DNA of 64,000 nt from Xenorhabdus poinarii G6 (GCF_000968175.1 NZ_FO704551.1:496001-560000); one strand, 5' to 3'. Shown: positions 10,287-20,791, counted from the first letter of the stretch. Made by a program: numbers and translations. The notes: generated by a model not told the origin, from the letters alone.

Positions 10287-11267
10287 ATGAGTAGCAAGAC
10301 GTATGGTGTCCTATTGGTGAATCTGGGGACACCTGATGCGCCAACACCAGCAGCAATAAGATGTTATCTGGCCAAATTTCTGAGTGACAGAAGAGTCGTT
10401 GATATCCCTCCATTGATTTGGCAACCAATATTAAAGGGGGTTGTTCTTCCTTTCCGTTCTTCTCGAGTGGCTAAGCTCTATCAAGAAATTTGGATGGAGG
10501 AGGGGTCACCTTTATTAGTTTATAGTCGTCGTCAACAGACGTTGTTAGCGGAAAAATTACAGCGCGAAACGTTAACGGATATCCCCGTTGCTTTGGGCAT
10601 GACTTATGGTTTTCCTTCTTTGTCCCAGGCAGTGGATGATTTGCTGCAACAGGGGATTAGTGATCTCATTATATTGCCACTTTATCCTCAATACTCCAGT
10701 ACAACCTCGGCTGCGGTTTTTGATAGCATCAGTACTATATTGCGCGGATATCGAACAATTCCCACGTTGCATTTTATCCGCAGTTATGCCAGCCATCCTG
10801 CCTATATTGCAGCCTTAAAGGAAACCATTGAGCAGAGTTTTGAAAAACATGGTCAGCCTGATCATTTAATTGTGTCCTATCATGGCATTCCTGAACGTCT
10901 GGCAAAAATGGGGGATATTTATCCACAAGATTGTGAGGCAACGACCAGGCTATTGAGCCAGGTACTGGATTATCCAACAGATAAAATGATGATGACATAT
11001 CAGTCGCGTTTTGGCCGTTTACCGTGGTTATCCCCCTATACAGACAAAACAATCGCATTATTACCAGGCCAGGGGGTGAAACACGTTCAAGTAGTGTGTC
11101 CGGGCTTTGCTTCCGATTGTCTGGAGACATTGGAAGAGATTGAGCAGCAGAATAAAATGATTTTTTTAGCAGCCGGTGGGAAAAAGTTTGAATATATTTC
11201 CGCACTTAATGATAATAAAGCCCATATATCGTTGCTTGCGCAGTTAGTAACGACTGTCATGAAGTGA
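10287..11267 (+). CDS. hemH: Ferrochelatase
   Basis: Inserts iron into protoporphyrin IX, the last step of heme synthesis, at the inner face of the cytoplasmic membrane. It has 326 residues (E. coli 320). Characteristic parts are [13 protein letters not shown] near the start, [16 protein letters not shown], the catalytic His region [17 protein letters not shown], the [14 protein letters not shown] block and [16 protein letters not shown]. In E. coli aes separates hemH from gsk; here a wzz-type gene does. Confidence 0.97.
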   Translation: MSSKTYGVLLVNLGTPDAPTPAAIRCYLAKFLSDRRVVDIPPLIWQPILKGVVLPFRSSRVAKLYQEIWMEEGSPLLVYSRRQQTLLAEKLQRETLTDIPVALGMTYGFPSLSQAVDDLLQQGISDLIILPLYPQYSSTTSAAVFDSISTILRGYRTIPTLHFIRSYASHPAYIAALKETIEQSFEKHGQPDHLIVSYHGIPERLAKMGDIYPQDCEATTRLLSQVLDYPTDKMMMTYQSRFGRLPWLSPYTDKTIALLPGQGVKHVQVVCPGFASDCLETLEEIEQQNKMIFLAAGGKKFEYISALNDNKAHISLLAQLVTTVMK

Positions 11268-11419
11268 TGTATAACTACTTGTTATAAAACATAATGACAG
11301 ATACTGAATGGCAGTTATTGGATAATTTTATCATTTTTAAACTAATGAGTACGGTAAGCAGGAGAGACAGCTTGCGTATTAATGAAAAATCAAAATTACG
11401 TGGATTGGACATATAGATA

Positions 11420-12529
11420 ATGAGTAATAAACCTATTAAGCATCCTGACTTTTACGAAGAGCGTTCAAATTATTATCATCCTGTGCAGGATGATGAAATT
11501 GATTTGTTTGAACTCTTTTCCGTACTCTTTAAATCAAAATATTTGGTTATTGCAGTTTCTTTCGTGTTTGCTGTTATTGGTTTTGGCGCTTCATCATTGT
11601 TACCCCAAAAATGGACCAGTACAGCCGCGGTGGTGAAACCAGGATTGGAAGAATTTCAACCCTTGAAAGATGCATTAACAGGTTTGCAGGTTCTGAATCT
11701 TGAACCTAAAGTGACGGAAGATACACTGTATCATCGTTTTGTTGAAAACTATAATTCACGTGTATTACGTGAAGAATATTTGGTCAGTACGGATTACTTT
11801 AGGACTTTTCTGGCTAAGCATCAGGATCAAAGTCATTCTGAGCAGGAAAGAAGAAAACTGATCGAACAGGTTGTCAATAACAACATTGCCGCTGCTTTAC
11901 CTAAGAAAGATGATGATATTGATGAAGTCAAACTGTCTTTCAGTGCCAACAATGCGGAAGATGCTTACAATCTATTAAGTGGCTATATTAAATTTGTCTC
12001 ATCGGTGGTTCGTGAGCAAGTGAAAGATGAACTGAATGATATGGTTCGTCAGAAGTTAGCGTACTCGAAAAAATTGTATGCTCTCGATTTGGCGCGTATT
12101 GATAATATGCGTAGGGTCGATATCGAGCGCTTAAAATATGCCATTTCTATTGCTAATTCTGCCGGCGTCAAAAAGCCAATATCAAATGGCGGGTCAATGA
12201 TCAAAGATGACCCAGACTATTCGATTGCTCTGGGTTCTGATGCTCTTCAGCGTAAGCTACAGATTACCGAAGAAATCACTGACCCGGTTACGATTGATGC
12301 CGATCTGCGAAACCGTCAGTTATATATTAAAAGCCTAGAAAATGTGAGTATTGATAAGGTTGATTTCGAGCCATTCAGGTATATGCAGGAGCCTTATGAA
12401 CCAACGTCGAAAGATTCGCCTAAGCGCCTGTTGATTTTGATCGGTGCTGGTTTTATCGGATTTATTTTATCCATCATGTATGTTCTGTTGCGTCACACGG
12501 TACGTTGCCGTCAGAAGCAAAAGGCTTAA
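11420..12529 (+). CDS. wzz: Wzz/FepE-type O-antigen chain-length determinant
   Basis: Inner-membrane polysaccharide co-polymerase that sets the modal length of lipopolysaccharide O-antigen. It has 369 residues, within the long Wzz/FepE range. It starts with a cytoplasmic tail (DDEIDLFELFSVLFKSKY), then membrane segment 1 (about 40-60), a large periplasmic helical domain with Wzz-type EDAYNLLSGYIKFVS, the proline-containing EPYEPTSKDSPKR before membrane segment 2, and TM2 (about 338-360). In Yersinia the whole O-antigen cluster lies between hemH and gsk, with wzz last beside gsk; here only wzz is present. FepE versus Wzz naming cannot be settled from sequence alone. Confidence 0.85.
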   Translation: MSNKPIKHPDFYEERSNYYHPVQDDEIDLFELFSVLFKSKYLVIAVSFVFAVIGFGASSLLPQKWTSTAAVVKPGLEEFQPLKDALTGLQVLNLEPKVTEDTLYHRFVENYNSRVLREEYLVSTDYFRTFLAKHQDQSHSEQERRKLIEQVVNNNIAAALPKKDDDIDEVKLSFSANNAEDAYNLLSGYIKFVSSVVREQVKDELNDMVRQKLAYSKKLYALDLARIDNMRRVDIERLKYAISIANSAGVKKPISNGGSMIKDDPDYSIALGSDALQRKLQITEEITDPVTIDADLRNRQLYIKSLENVSIDKVDFEPFRYMQEPYEPTSKDSPKRLLILIGAGFIGFILSIMYVLLRHTVRCRQKQKA

Positions 12530-12576
12530 TGTTATTTAAGACGTGATGATGAGTGATAGGGTAATGTTTTGATTGT

Positions 12577-12615
12577 ACAGCCAATGTAGTAATCGCATTG
12601 GCTGTTTTCATTTTT
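12577..12615 (+). terminator. Intrinsic terminator of wzz
   Basis: Stem ACAGCCAATG (12577-12586) / CATTGGCTGT (12596-12605), a nine-base loop and a T-rich tail (TTTTCATTTTT), 48 bases after wzz. Confidence 0.85.
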
Positions 12616-12704
12616 GCCGTCTGTTTTTTGTTTCGTTTCGGTATGGTGACACAATATGTTGTGCTAACATGCCGCATATTTTGGTTCTATATCCGCAAGT
12701 AATT

Positions 12705-14015
12705 ATGAAATTCCCTGGTAAACGTAAATCTAAACACTATTTTCCTGTCAGTTTAAGAGATCCTTTGCTCCAGCCCATCAAAGAGATGATGGATACTGAA
12801 AATAATCGAGCATACATTGTCGGTATTGATCAGACATTGGTTGATATTGAAGCTAAAGTGGATGAAGATTTTATCCAGCGTTATAACTTGAGCCAGGGAC
12901 ACTCTTTAGTTATCGAAGATGATGTCGCTGAGGCGCTCTACAAAGAACTGACAGACAACAATCTGATTAGTCACGAATTTGCGGGTGGCACTATCGGTAA
13001 TACCCTGCATAATTATTCTGTTCTGGCGGATGATAAATCCGTCTTGCTGGGTGCTATGTGCAATAACATTCAAATAGGCAGCTATGCCTACTGCTATCTT
13101 TGCAATACATCCAGCCGCATGGATTTAAATCATCTTCAGGGGGTTGATGGTCCAATCGGCCGCTGTTTTACCTTAGTGACAGAAAATGGTGAAAGAACTT
13201 TTGCTATCAGTCCTGGTTTAATGAATCAGCTTCGTCCAGAAAGTATTCCTGAACACATTATTGCGGAAGCCTCTGCTTTGGTCATTACTGCTTATCTGGT
13301 GCGTTGTAAGCCGGGTGAACCGATGCCGCAGGCAACCATGAAAGCCATTGAGTATGCGAAAAAACACCACGTACCTGTTGTTTTGACGTTAGGAACAAAA
13401 TACGTCATTGCGGATGATCCGCAATGGTGGCGTGATTTTCTGGCGGAAAATGTTACTGTTGTTGCCATGAATGAAGATGAGGCTTATGAACTGACAGGTT
13501 TCAGTGATCCGCTGTTAGCCGCTGATCAAGTACTGAATTGGGTCGATTTGGTATTGTGTACGGCTGGCCCTGCTGGATTATATATGGCAGGTTACACGGA
13601 GGAAGAACACAAGCGTCAAACGTCACACCATTTACTGCCGGGCGCGATTGCGGAATTTAATCGTTATGAATTCAGCCGTGCGATGCGTAAAGCAGATTGT
13701 CAGCAGCCAACGCGAGTCTATTCCCACATTGAACCCTATATGGGGGGACCTGAAAAAATCATGAATACCAATGGTGCCGGGGATGGGGCATTATCTGCAT
13801 TACTGCATGATATTACTGCCAATAGTTATCATCGTATGAATGTCCCTAACTCCAGCAAGCATATTCGTTCTTACTTAACTTATTCCTCTTTATCCCAGGT
13901 ATGTAAGTACGCCAACAGGGTGAGTTATCAGGTACTGAGACAGCATTCTCCGCGTCTGAGCAGAGGATTACCGGAGAAAGAAGATAGTCTGGAAGAATCT
14001 TACTGGGAGCGTTGA
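12705..14015 (+). CDS. gsk: Inosine-guanosine kinase
   Basis: PfkB/ribokinase-family enzyme that phosphorylates guanosine and inosine to GMP and IMP. The start at 12705 (MKFPGKRKSKHYFPVS) matches E. coli Gsk (MKFPGKRKSKHYFPVN) and gives 436 residues (E. coli 434); upstream in-frame codons overlap the wzz terminator. The PfkB signature with the catalytic Asp is NTNGAGDGALSALL near residue 355. Substrate-side motif GGTIGNTLHNYSVLADD is also present. Confidence 0.97.
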   Translation: MKFPGKRKSKHYFPVSLRDPLLQPIKEMMDTENNRAYIVGIDQTLVDIEAKVDEDFIQRYNLSQGHSLVIEDDVAEALYKELTDNNLISHEFAGGTIGNTLHNYSVLADDKSVLLGAMCNNIQIGSYAYCYLCNTSSRMDLNHLQGVDGPIGRCFTLVTENGERTFAISPGLMNQLRPESIPEHIIAEASALVITAYLVRCKPGEPMPQATMKAIEYAKKHHVPVVLTLGTKYVIADDPQWWRDFLAENVTVVAMNEDEAYELTGFSDPLLAADQVLNWVDLVLCTAGPAGLYMAGYTEEEHKRQTSHHLLPGAIAEFNRYEFSRAMRKADCQQPTRVYSHIEPYMGGPEKIMNTNGAGDGALSALLHDITANSYHRMNVPNSSKHIRSYLTYSSLSQVCKYANRVSYQVLRQHSPRLSRGLPEKEDSLEESYWER

Positions 14016-14052
14016 TTCTGGTCGCTTGAAATCTTGTCTTAGTGGTTTTAGC

Positions 14053-14083
14053 AGGGATATCCCCCCTCACGTGGGATATCCCT
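14053..14083. terminator. Hairpin between convergent gsk and ybaL
   Basis: A perfect 11-base stem, AGGGATATCCC (14053-14063) with GGGATATCCCT (14073-14083), lies midway between the two convergent stops. There is no T run on either side, so termination strength is uncertain. Confidence 0.45.
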
Positions 14084-14091
14084 AGACTGCA

Positions 14092-15798
14092 TTATGTTGA
14101 TGATGGTGCTACTGGGGAAAGTGGTGGCGTTATTGGGCAACCTTCCTGATATTCAGATAGGGTATCAACCATTGCTCGTGCTATCTCATGTTCACCAATA
14201 ATGATATGGTTGGTGCCACGCGCTTTAATGTAGCTGACTTCATCGTCATAATGAGCCCTAACAATAATATTGATATCTGGCCTGATTTTTCTGGCATTTG
14301 CAACAACTTCACCCGCTTCATAACCATTGGGGATGGTCAGGAATAGCCTACAAGCGCAATCGAGCCGGGCTAGCGCCATGATGTCTTTATTGGTCGCGTT
14401 CCCCATGACTGCACTGATCCCCATTTCGCCTAACTCTTCAAATCGGGCTCGTGTGTCTTCAATGACCACGATCGGAATATTTCTTTCTTGTAAGCGTTGG
14501 CAGAGTTGACGACCTACTCGGCCATAACCCACGACAATGGTATGCCCACAAATATCGACAGGGATTTGAGTTTCTTCTTCTAATGTTTCTTCGAGTAATT
14601 GTTCTTCAATGGTTTCTGTTTTTGCCAGATAGCGATCCAGTAAACTGAATAGAACAGGATTCAGCATAATTGAGATGATGGCGCCCGCCAAGACAAGATT
14701 GCGGGCTTCCCCATCCAGGAATCCCAGCGTGACACCAAGCCCGACGAGAATAAAGGCGAACTCTCCAATTTGAGCAAGACTGACAGAGATAGTGAGTGCT
14801 GTACGGCGAGAATGTCCGAACATTCTGACCAACAGCATGGCAGCCAGTGATTTGCCAATGAGAATAATGGCGAGGGTTCCCACAATCGCCAGAGGTTGCT
14901 GGAATAGCACCCTGGGATCAAATAACATCCCAACGGATACAAAGAAAAGAACAGCAAAAGCATCCCTTAACGGTAAAGTATCTTGTGCTGCACGATGGCT
15001 TAACTCTGATTCATTCAGTACCATGCCAGCGAAGAATGCGCCGAGAGCAAATGAGGCATCAAATAATGTCACCGCACCGTAAGCAACACCTAATGCAATG
15101 GTAAGTACAGCCAGCGTGAATAATTCACGGGAGCCAGTCCCTGCGGTTTTCGCCAGTAACCAAGGAATGACGCGACGCCCGACAAAAATCATCAATAAAA
15201 TAAAAGCAACGACTTTTCCAACCGTGATCGATAACTTGAACAGTAATTGACTGAAATTCGCATTCTGGTTATCCAGCAGGCCGGCGATTGCCGGAAGTAA
15301 CACCAGTGTCAGTACCATGGCCAGATCTTCAACAATGAGCCAACCGATGGCAATTTGTCCTCTTTGACTGTCAATGAGTTGCCGCTCTTCCAATGCTCTG
15401 AGCAAGACGACAGTGCTGGCGGTGGATAAACAAAGGCCGAACACAATGCCATTGAATAATCCCCAACCAAGTAGTGTCGATAAGCCTATGCCTAATAGGG
15501 TTGAGACGGCAATTTGTGCGAGAGCACCGGGGATGGCAATGGATTTGACGGTTAACAAATCGTTAAGCGAAAAATGTAGACCGACACCAAACATCAGTAA
15601 GATCACGCCAATTTCTGAAAGTTCTGGTGCCAAAGAGGTATCGGCAACGAAACCGGGCGTAAAAGGCCCCGCTAAAACACCCGCGACAAGGTATCCTACC
15701 AGGGGAGAAATTTTCAGACGCTGCGCAAGCATGCCCAGCAGATAGGCAAGAACAAAGCCGCCAACAAGGGTCGTGATAAGAGGTGTCGAATGATCCAT
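14092..15798 (-). CDS. ybaL: YbaL, KefC-type cation:proton antiporter with RCK domain
   Basis: Predicted CPA2-family monovalent cation/proton antiporter in the inner membrane. About twelve membrane segments fill the first 390 residues, and a C-terminal TrkA-N/RCK NAD-binding domain follows (HTIVVGYGRVGRQLC, near 415-430). The start at 15798 (MDHSTPLITTLVGG) has AAGGAG 8 bases upstream and matches E. coli YbaL (MHHATPLITTIVGG); an upstream in-frame ATG at 15819 adds seven residues. Long identities with YbaL include LVGYLVAGVLAGPFTPGFVA and GWLIVEDLAMVLTLVLLP. Confidence 0.95.
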   Translation of the reverse strand: MDHSTPLITTLVGGFVLAYLLGMLAQRLKISPLVGYLVAGVLAGPFTPGFVADTSLAPELSEIGVILLMFGVGLHFSLNDLLTVKSIAIPGALAQIAVSTLLGIGLSTLLGWGLFNGIVFGLCLSTASTVVLLRALEERQLIDSQRGQIAIGWLIVEDLAMVLTLVLLPAIAGLLDNQNANFSQLLFKLSITVGKVVAFILLMIFVGRRVIPWLLAKTAGTGSRELFTLAVLTIALGVAYGAVTLFDASFALGAFFAGMVLNESELSHRAAQDTLPLRDAFAVLFFVSVGMLFDPRVLFQQPLAIVGTLAIILIGKSLAAMLLVRMFGHSRRTALTISVSLAQIGEFAFILVGLGVTLGFLDGEARNLVLAGAIISIMLNPVLFSLLDRYLAKTETIEEQLLEETLEEETQIPVDICGHTIVVGYGRVGRQLCQRLQERNIPIVVIEDTRARFEELGEMGISAVMGNATNKDIMALARLDCACRLFLTIPNGYEAGEVVANARKIRPDINIIVRAHYDDEVSYIKARGTNHIIIGEHEIARAMVDTLSEYQEGCPITPPLSPVAPSST

Positions 15799-15982
15799 AA
15801 GACTCCTTCTGAGTAGCAACTATTCTGTATGTGAGGCGATTAATGAATGATCAGTTCGCTAAAAAACACCTTGAGCAGTGGAAACAAGAATGATCTGCAT
15901 AAGTGATATTTTACTGTTATTTTATGCAGGTATTGCCATTATTTACGCCTATTTACAAAATAGGATAATGTCATCATTAAAG

Positions 15983-17216
15983 TCATGACCGACCCATTTT
16001 ATTGGGTTTTCGGGGTTTACTTTCTATATTTGGCAGTAATAGGGTAAAAATACCAATAAGTGGTAAAAAAGCACAGATTTTGTATACCAACGTTATACTG
16101 GTTTTATCTGCAATATAGCCAAGCACCGCCGCCCCAATGCCCCCCATGCCGAAAGCCAACCCGAAGAACGAACCTGCAATCATGCCTGTTTTGCCGGGTA
16201 TCAGTTCTTGGGCATAAACCAGAATGGCGGAAAAGGCGGACGCTAATAATCACCGTTAATATACTTGTCCAGAATAGGGATGCATAAGGCAACATGAGAG
16301 TGAAGGGTGCAACACCCAGAATTGAAGCCCAAATAACAGACTTCCGGCCGATCCTATCCCCAACCGGCCCGCCAATCAGCGTTCCTGCCGCTACGGAGAA
16401 CAAAAAGACAAACAGATGAAGCTGCGCATTTTGCACGGACACATCAAATTTCTGTATCAAGTAAAAGGTATAGTAGCTGCTGATACTGGCCAGGTAAAAA
16501 TATTTGGAGAAAATCAGCAAGAAAAGTATCACAAAAGCGTTAATGACGGTTTTCTTGGGCAGGCCAGGCAGAGCGTGAGTGCGTGCAGCTGAGGGCGCGA
16601 TCGTTTGATGTTGTTTTTTATACCATTGACTGACTTGTAAAAGGATCACGATAGCCAATAAGGCGGCCAGAGAAAACCAACCGACATTTCCCTTGCCATA
16701 AGGTGCAATAAAAAGAGCGGCTAATAGTGGCCCGAGTGAACTTCCTAAATTCCCCCCAACTTGAAATAATGATTGTGCCAATCCGTGGCGTCCACCAGAA
16801 GCCATCCGTGCGACCCGTGAAGATTCTGGATGAAAAACAGATGAACCTGTACCGACTAATGCGGCAGCCATGAGTATAATAGGAAAACTCTCAGCGTAAG
16901 CCAGGAGAAGGAGCCCTGATAAGGTGAAGCCCATCCCGATAGGTAATGAATAGGGTTGAGGATGTTTATCCGTATACCAGCCGATAAGCGGTTGCAATAG
17001 CGAGGCGGTGATCTGATAAGTCAGTGTGATCATCCCCACCTGAATGAAACTGAGGGTAAACTCGGATTGCAAAAGCGGGTAGATCGCCAGAATCAAGGAC
17101 TGGATCATATCATTCAGCATATGGGATACGCTGATGGCGCCCAGCATTGAAAAAACAGTTCGATGGTTTTTGCTTGATGAAGTTGATAAAGACGCGATTT
17201 CACGTGTTTTATTCAT
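15983..17216 (-). pseudogene. fsr: Fosmidomycin-resistance exporter Fsr, frameshifted
   Basis: MFS drug exporter related to E. coli Fsr (406 residues). The N-terminal frame (17216 down to 16104) matches Fsr to about TSILTVIIS, then turns into unrelated sequence. The C-terminal frame (to 15983) continues the protein as ASAFSAILVYAQEL, GMGGIGAAVLGYIADKTS and YKICAFLPL. E. coli has TVLIGFILASAFSA here, so four residues are missing together with the phase, which fits an 11-base deletion near 16243-16250. The encoded transporter would lose its last membrane helices and is probably non-functional. Confidence 0.88.
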
Positions 17217-17497
17217 TATTGTCCGCTTATCAATGTCGTTTTTAGAAGGAAATTCAGTTGATTTGTTAACCTTCTGTTTTGATTCTGACCACCATAATAC
17301 ACTTTTAGAGAATTAACAAAAATTTTACTTATGGTGATAAAATTTGATGACTATCCCAAAAAGTTGAGAGAAGGCACTATTTAGTGACTCAAATATATCA
17401 TTTTGATCAGTAAAATATTGCATTGTGCCATATGCTATGTTGTACACCCTATTTGGGGACTATAACCAATAAAACTTAAATAACATGGAGATACCCC
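17217..17497. other. Divergent fsr/ushA intergenic region
   Basis: A 281-base AT-rich spacer between the divergently oriented fsr pseudogene and ushA. No strong hairpin or recognisable operator is seen; it must hold the ushA promoter. A ribosome binding site (GGAG) precedes ushA at about 17490. Confidence 0.4.
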
Positions 17498-19156
17498 ATG
17501 AAATTATCATTTAAAGCATCAGTATGTGCCTTGGCGATTTCTCTGTCATTGACACCGTTAATAGCCGGCGCTTGGGAAAAAGATAAAACGTATGACATTA
17601 CGATCTTACATACCAATGATCATCACGGCCACTTTTGGAATAACGATTATGGTGAATATGGTTTAGCAGCCCAAAAAACGGTCGTTGATGCCATTCGACA
17701 AGAAGTTGCTAAGCAAGGAGGCAGCGTATTGTTGTTGTCTGGCGGGGACATTAACACGGGTGTACCGGAATCCGATATGCAAGATGCTGAGCCAGATTTT
17801 AAGGGCATGAATCTTGTGGGGTATGACGCAATGGCATTGGGAAATCATGAATTTGATAAGCCTTTGAATGTCTTGCGTCAGCAACAAAAATGGGCAAATT
17901 TCCCATTCTTATCTGCCAATATTTATCAATCCAGCACCGGCAAACGGTTATTTAAGCCTTATGTCATATTCGATAAGCAAGGTGTGAAAATCGCCGTTCT
18001 TGGCCTGACAACGGATGATACGGCAAAAATCGGTAATCCCGCTAATTTTCCGGATGTAGAATTCCGTGTCCCTGCCGAAGAAGCGAAAAAAGTCATTGAA
18101 GAATTGAAAAAGAATGAAAAACCGGATGTGATTATTGCGGCAACCCATATGGGACATTATGACGATGGTCATCATGGGACAAATGCACCGGGAGATGTTG
18201 AAATGGCGCGCAGTTTGCCTGCGGGTTATTTGAATATGATTGTGGGTGGCCATTCACAAGATCCAGTATGTATGTCGGCAGAGAATAAGAACTATAAACA
18301 GGTGGATTATGTTCCAGGGACACCGTGTTCCCCGGATCGCCAAAATGGCACCTGGATTGTTCAAGCCCATGAATGGGGAAAATACGTAGGTCGGGCTGAT
18401 TTTCAATTCCGTAATGGTGAATTCAAGCTGGTGCATTACCAATTAATCCCGATTAACCTCAAGAAAAAAGTAGTCAACGAAGATGGCAGCACAGAGCGTG
18501 TTTACTATACGCATGAAATTCAGCAAAACCCTGAGATGCTAAAATTACTGACACCTTATCAGGACAAGGGCAATCAGAAATTGAATGTGAAAGTCGGTTC
18601 TGTCGATCACAAACTGGAAGGTGATCGCAGTAAAGTACGTTTCGTTCAAACGAATATGGCACACCTTGTCTTGGCCGCTCAAATGGAACGGACAAACGCT
18701 GACTTTGCAATTATGAGTGGTGGCGGCATTCGGGATTCTATTGAACCCGGGCAAATTACTTACAAAGATGTTATGAAAGTGCATCCATTCGCTAATCAAG
18801 TGGCCTATGTGGATTTCAAAGGTAGCGAAGTGCTGCCCTATCTGACAGCCGTCGCCAATATGGAACCGGACTCAGGCGCTTATGGGCAGTTTTATAATGT
18901 GAGTTTTGTGAAGCATGGGAAACAGATCAGTGACGTAAAAATTGGGGGCAATCCATTGGATCCCAATAAAACTTATCGTATGGCGACGTTGAATTTCAAT
19001 GCGATTGGCGGTGATGGTTATCCACGGATTGATAATTTACCCGGTTACGTTGATACGGGGTTCATTGATGCTGAAGTCTTGAAAGGATATATAGAAAAAC
19101 ATTCGCCTCTGAAAGCGGCTGATTATGAGCCGAAAGGTGAAATTTCGTATAAGTAA
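17498..19156 (+). CDS. ushA: UshA, periplasmic UDP-sugar hydrolase / 5'-nucleotidase
   Basis: Periplasmic metallophosphoesterase that splits UDP-sugars and 5'-nucleotides for scavenging. It has 552 residues (E. coli 550). A signal peptide ends around LIAGA (residue 25). The N-terminal calcineurin-like domain has ILHTNDHHGHF, GGDINTG and GNHEFD, which supply the di-metal site. The C-terminal 5'-nucleotidase domain has SGGGIRDSIEPG and the NFNAIGGDGYP substrate loop. A terminator follows. It is a monocistronic unit. Confidence 0.97.
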   Translation: MKLSFKASVCALAISLSLTPLIAGAWEKDKTYDITILHTNDHHGHFWNNDYGEYGLAAQKTVVDAIRQEVAKQGGSVLLLSGGDINTGVPESDMQDAEPDFKGMNLVGYDAMALGNHEFDKPLNVLRQQQKWANFPFLSANIYQSSTGKRLFKPYVIFDKQGVKIAVLGLTTDDTAKIGNPANFPDVEFRVPAEEAKKVIEELKKNEKPDVIIAATHMGHYDDGHHGTNAPGDVEMARSLPAGYLNMIVGGHSQDPVCMSAENKNYKQVDYVPGTPCSPDRQNGTWIVQAHEWGKYVGRADFQFRNGEFKLVHYQLIPINLKKKVVNEDGSTERVYYTHEIQQNPEMLKLLTPYQDKGNQKLNVKVGSVDHKLEGDRSKVRFVQTNMAHLVLAAQMERTNADFAIMSGGGIRDSIEPGQITYKDVMKVHPFANQVAYVDFKGSEVLPYLTAVANMEPDSGAYGQFYNVSFVKHGKQISDVKIGGNPLDPNKTYRMATLNFNAIGGDGYPRIDNLPGYVDTGFIDAEVLKGYIEKHSPLKAADYEPKGEISYK

Positions 19157-19191
19157 TAACACATAATTCATCGATGATGTGTTGTTGAGAT

Positions 19192-19222
19192 AAAAGGCCA
19201 TCTGAAAAACAGATGGCCTTTT
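19192..19222. terminator. Bidirectional terminator between ushA and ybaK
   Basis: A perfect 13-base stem, AAAAGGCCATCTG with CAGATGGCCTTTT, and an AAAAA loop. The A and T ends let it work for both ushA and the convergent ybaK. Confidence 0.9.
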
Positions 19223-19312
19223 AGTCACGCATGGCCAGGCGCTTTCTCCTTAATCTAAAATAGGGATGGTTGGCCATAAAGAGATCAATCTCGGAGAAAT
19301 TGCCCTTTATGT

Positions 19313-19789
19313 TCAAACCTTAGCGATATCAGAAAATGAGCAGTGAAGCAGTTGGCATAAATCAGTGGGCGATAATTCAATATCTAACCCCCGTTTCCCT
19401 CCCGAAATAAATAGGGTTGGCAAGGTTTGAGCTTGACTATCAATAACGGTAGGCAGGCGTTTTTTCTGCCCCAATGGGCTAATCCCGCCGACAAGATACC
19501 CCGTGACTTTTTGTGCCAGTTGAGGATCTGCCATATCGGCTTTTTTCGCTTTAAAAACTTTGGCCACTTTTTTCAGATCGAGCTGTCCGGTGACCGGTGT
19601 AACGGCGACCGCCAGGTTTTTAGGATCACCATTTAATGAAACCAGCAGCGTTTTAAAAACACATTTGGCATCCAAACCGAGTTTTTTAACCACTTCATCC
19701 CCAAAATTATGTTCGTGAGTATCATGTTCATAGGGATGAAGCTTAAAATTAATTTTTTGTTTTTCCAGTAAAACAATGGCGGGTGTCAT
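19313..19789 (-). CDS. ybaK: YbaK, Cys-tRNA(Pro)/Cys-tRNA(Cys) deacylase
   Basis: Trans-editing enzyme that clears cysteine mischarged on tRNA(Pro). The start at 19789 ([20 protein letters not shown]) gives 158 residues, as in E. coli (159); an upstream ATG at 19831 would add 14 residues. Family features are [45 protein letters not shown] and [13 protein letters not shown]. It follows ybaP by 53 bases on the same strand. Confidence 0.95.
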   Translation of the reverse strand: MTPAIVLLEKQKINFKLHPYEHDTHEHNFGDEVVKKLGLDAKCVFKTLLVSLNGDPKNLAVAVTPVTGQLDLKKVAKVFKAKKADMADPQLAQKVTGYLVGGISPLGQKKRLPTVIDSQAQTLPTLFISGGKRGLDIELSPTDLCQLLHCSFSDIAKV

Positions 19790-19842
19790 ATTTTTTCCTG
19801 TAATGATTTTTTTAAATGAGACAGATGACAAGGTGATTATGC

Positions 19843-20649
19843 TTATGATCTTCCCAGCATCTGCCTTAAATTGTTTTCTCCATGGAGATGCAAGGCACCT
19901 ACGGCAACCAGATATTTCCCTGCGGGTAAGTGGTGCAGTTGCTCACTCCAGCGCCGATTTCTATCAGCCATCAACACGTGATAAATCTCTTCGCAAAATG
20001 TCATCGGTAAGACCTGATTTTGTTTCTCAGGTTTATAATTCATCCACCAACTAATCATCATCTGCAATGTGCGGGCATTGGTATGCCAGTGGGTAATCGT
20101 ATCTTCTAACAAAGCAAGTCCCCCATTGGGCAAATGGGTGAGCAGGGCAACTTGTGCATCCGTTCCCTCTAATTCGAGGATGGGTTTATTGAGCGCTTTT
20201 GCACTGTCTAATAATTGGCAATCGATACCATATTGAGGGAATAATCCCAAATATTGGGCTTGGGCAGCCTGTAATATCAGTGCAACTTGCCATGATGGCA
20301 ATGCATCCAGTTGCGTGACAGGATATTGGATTTCTTGGCCATAACGTTGTAGGCAGTCAAAATGTTCGGAAGATAAACGTTGTGACAGTCCTAACGGCTC
20401 CGGTGGTGTTTCTTTGAATGGAGAGCCAGTCTGAGTGATATCTGCTTCGACAATAAGCGCATCGGCTTGCGCCAGTTGTTCCAGCAAGACGTCAGACAGT
20501 GGATACATGTTTTGTGTCCCCATATGAATACTGCCAACAAGGTGTAATTGTTGATTTTGAGGTAAAGTGATGTCAAAAGCAGGGTAGGGATAATACCGTT
20601 GGGAATTGAACCCCCATATTTTACTGAAATAGGTCATTAATTTTCCCAT
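19843..20649 (-). CDS. ybaP: YbaP, TraB/GumN-family protein
   Basis: Member of the TraB/GumN family, whose bacterial role is not established. The likely start at 20649 ([14 protein letters not shown]) has GGAG 8 bases upstream and gives 268 residues (E. coli 264); the frame is open to an ATG at 20673. Two conserved motifs bracket the domain: LVGSIHMG near the N-terminus and [14 protein letters not shown] at the C-terminus. [10 protein letters not shown] and [18 protein letters not shown] also match E. coli YbaP. No signal peptide is evident. Confidence 0.92.
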   Translation of the reverse strand: MGKLMTYFSKIWGFNSQRYYPYPAFDITLPQNQQLHLVGSIHMGTQNMYPLSDVLLEQLAQADALIVEADITQTGSPFKETPPEPLGLSQRLSSEHFDCLQRYGQEIQYPVTQLDALPSWQVALILQAAQAQYLGLFPQYGIDCQLLDSAKALNKPILELEGTDAQVALLTHLPNGGLALLEDTITHWHTNARTLQMMISWWMNYKPEKQNQVLPMTFCEEIYHVLMADRNRRWSEQLHHLPAGKYLVAVGALHLHGENNLRQMLGRS

Positions 20650-20726
20650 ACCGCATACTCCAATCGTTGGCATTAAACAGTATGCTAACCTGTTACTGGC
20701 TCACAAAAAAGGGGGAAAAATGCGGG

Positions 20727-20762
20727 ATGAAAAGCTAAACATATTTTCATTTAGCTTTTCAT
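20727..20762 (-). terminator. Probable terminator of copA
   Basis: A 13-base perfect stem, ATGAAAAGCTAAA (20727-20739) with TTTAGCTTTTCAT (20750-20762), 30 bases beyond the copA stop. A short T run (ATTTTTC) follows on the minus strand six bases after the stem. Confidence 0.6.
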
Positions 20763-20791
20763 GCAGGCGATATCGTTTTCTGAATAGGGGA

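Noticed and set aside
11268..11419. Possible JUMPstart/ops element before wzz
   Set aside because: The ops core GGCGGTAG is absent from the 152 bases before wzz.
19790..19842. The ybaK-ybaP gap, where E. coli encodes the small RNA ChiX
   Set aside because: The gap is only 53 bases here and contains neither the ChiX seed region nor a terminator hairpin.
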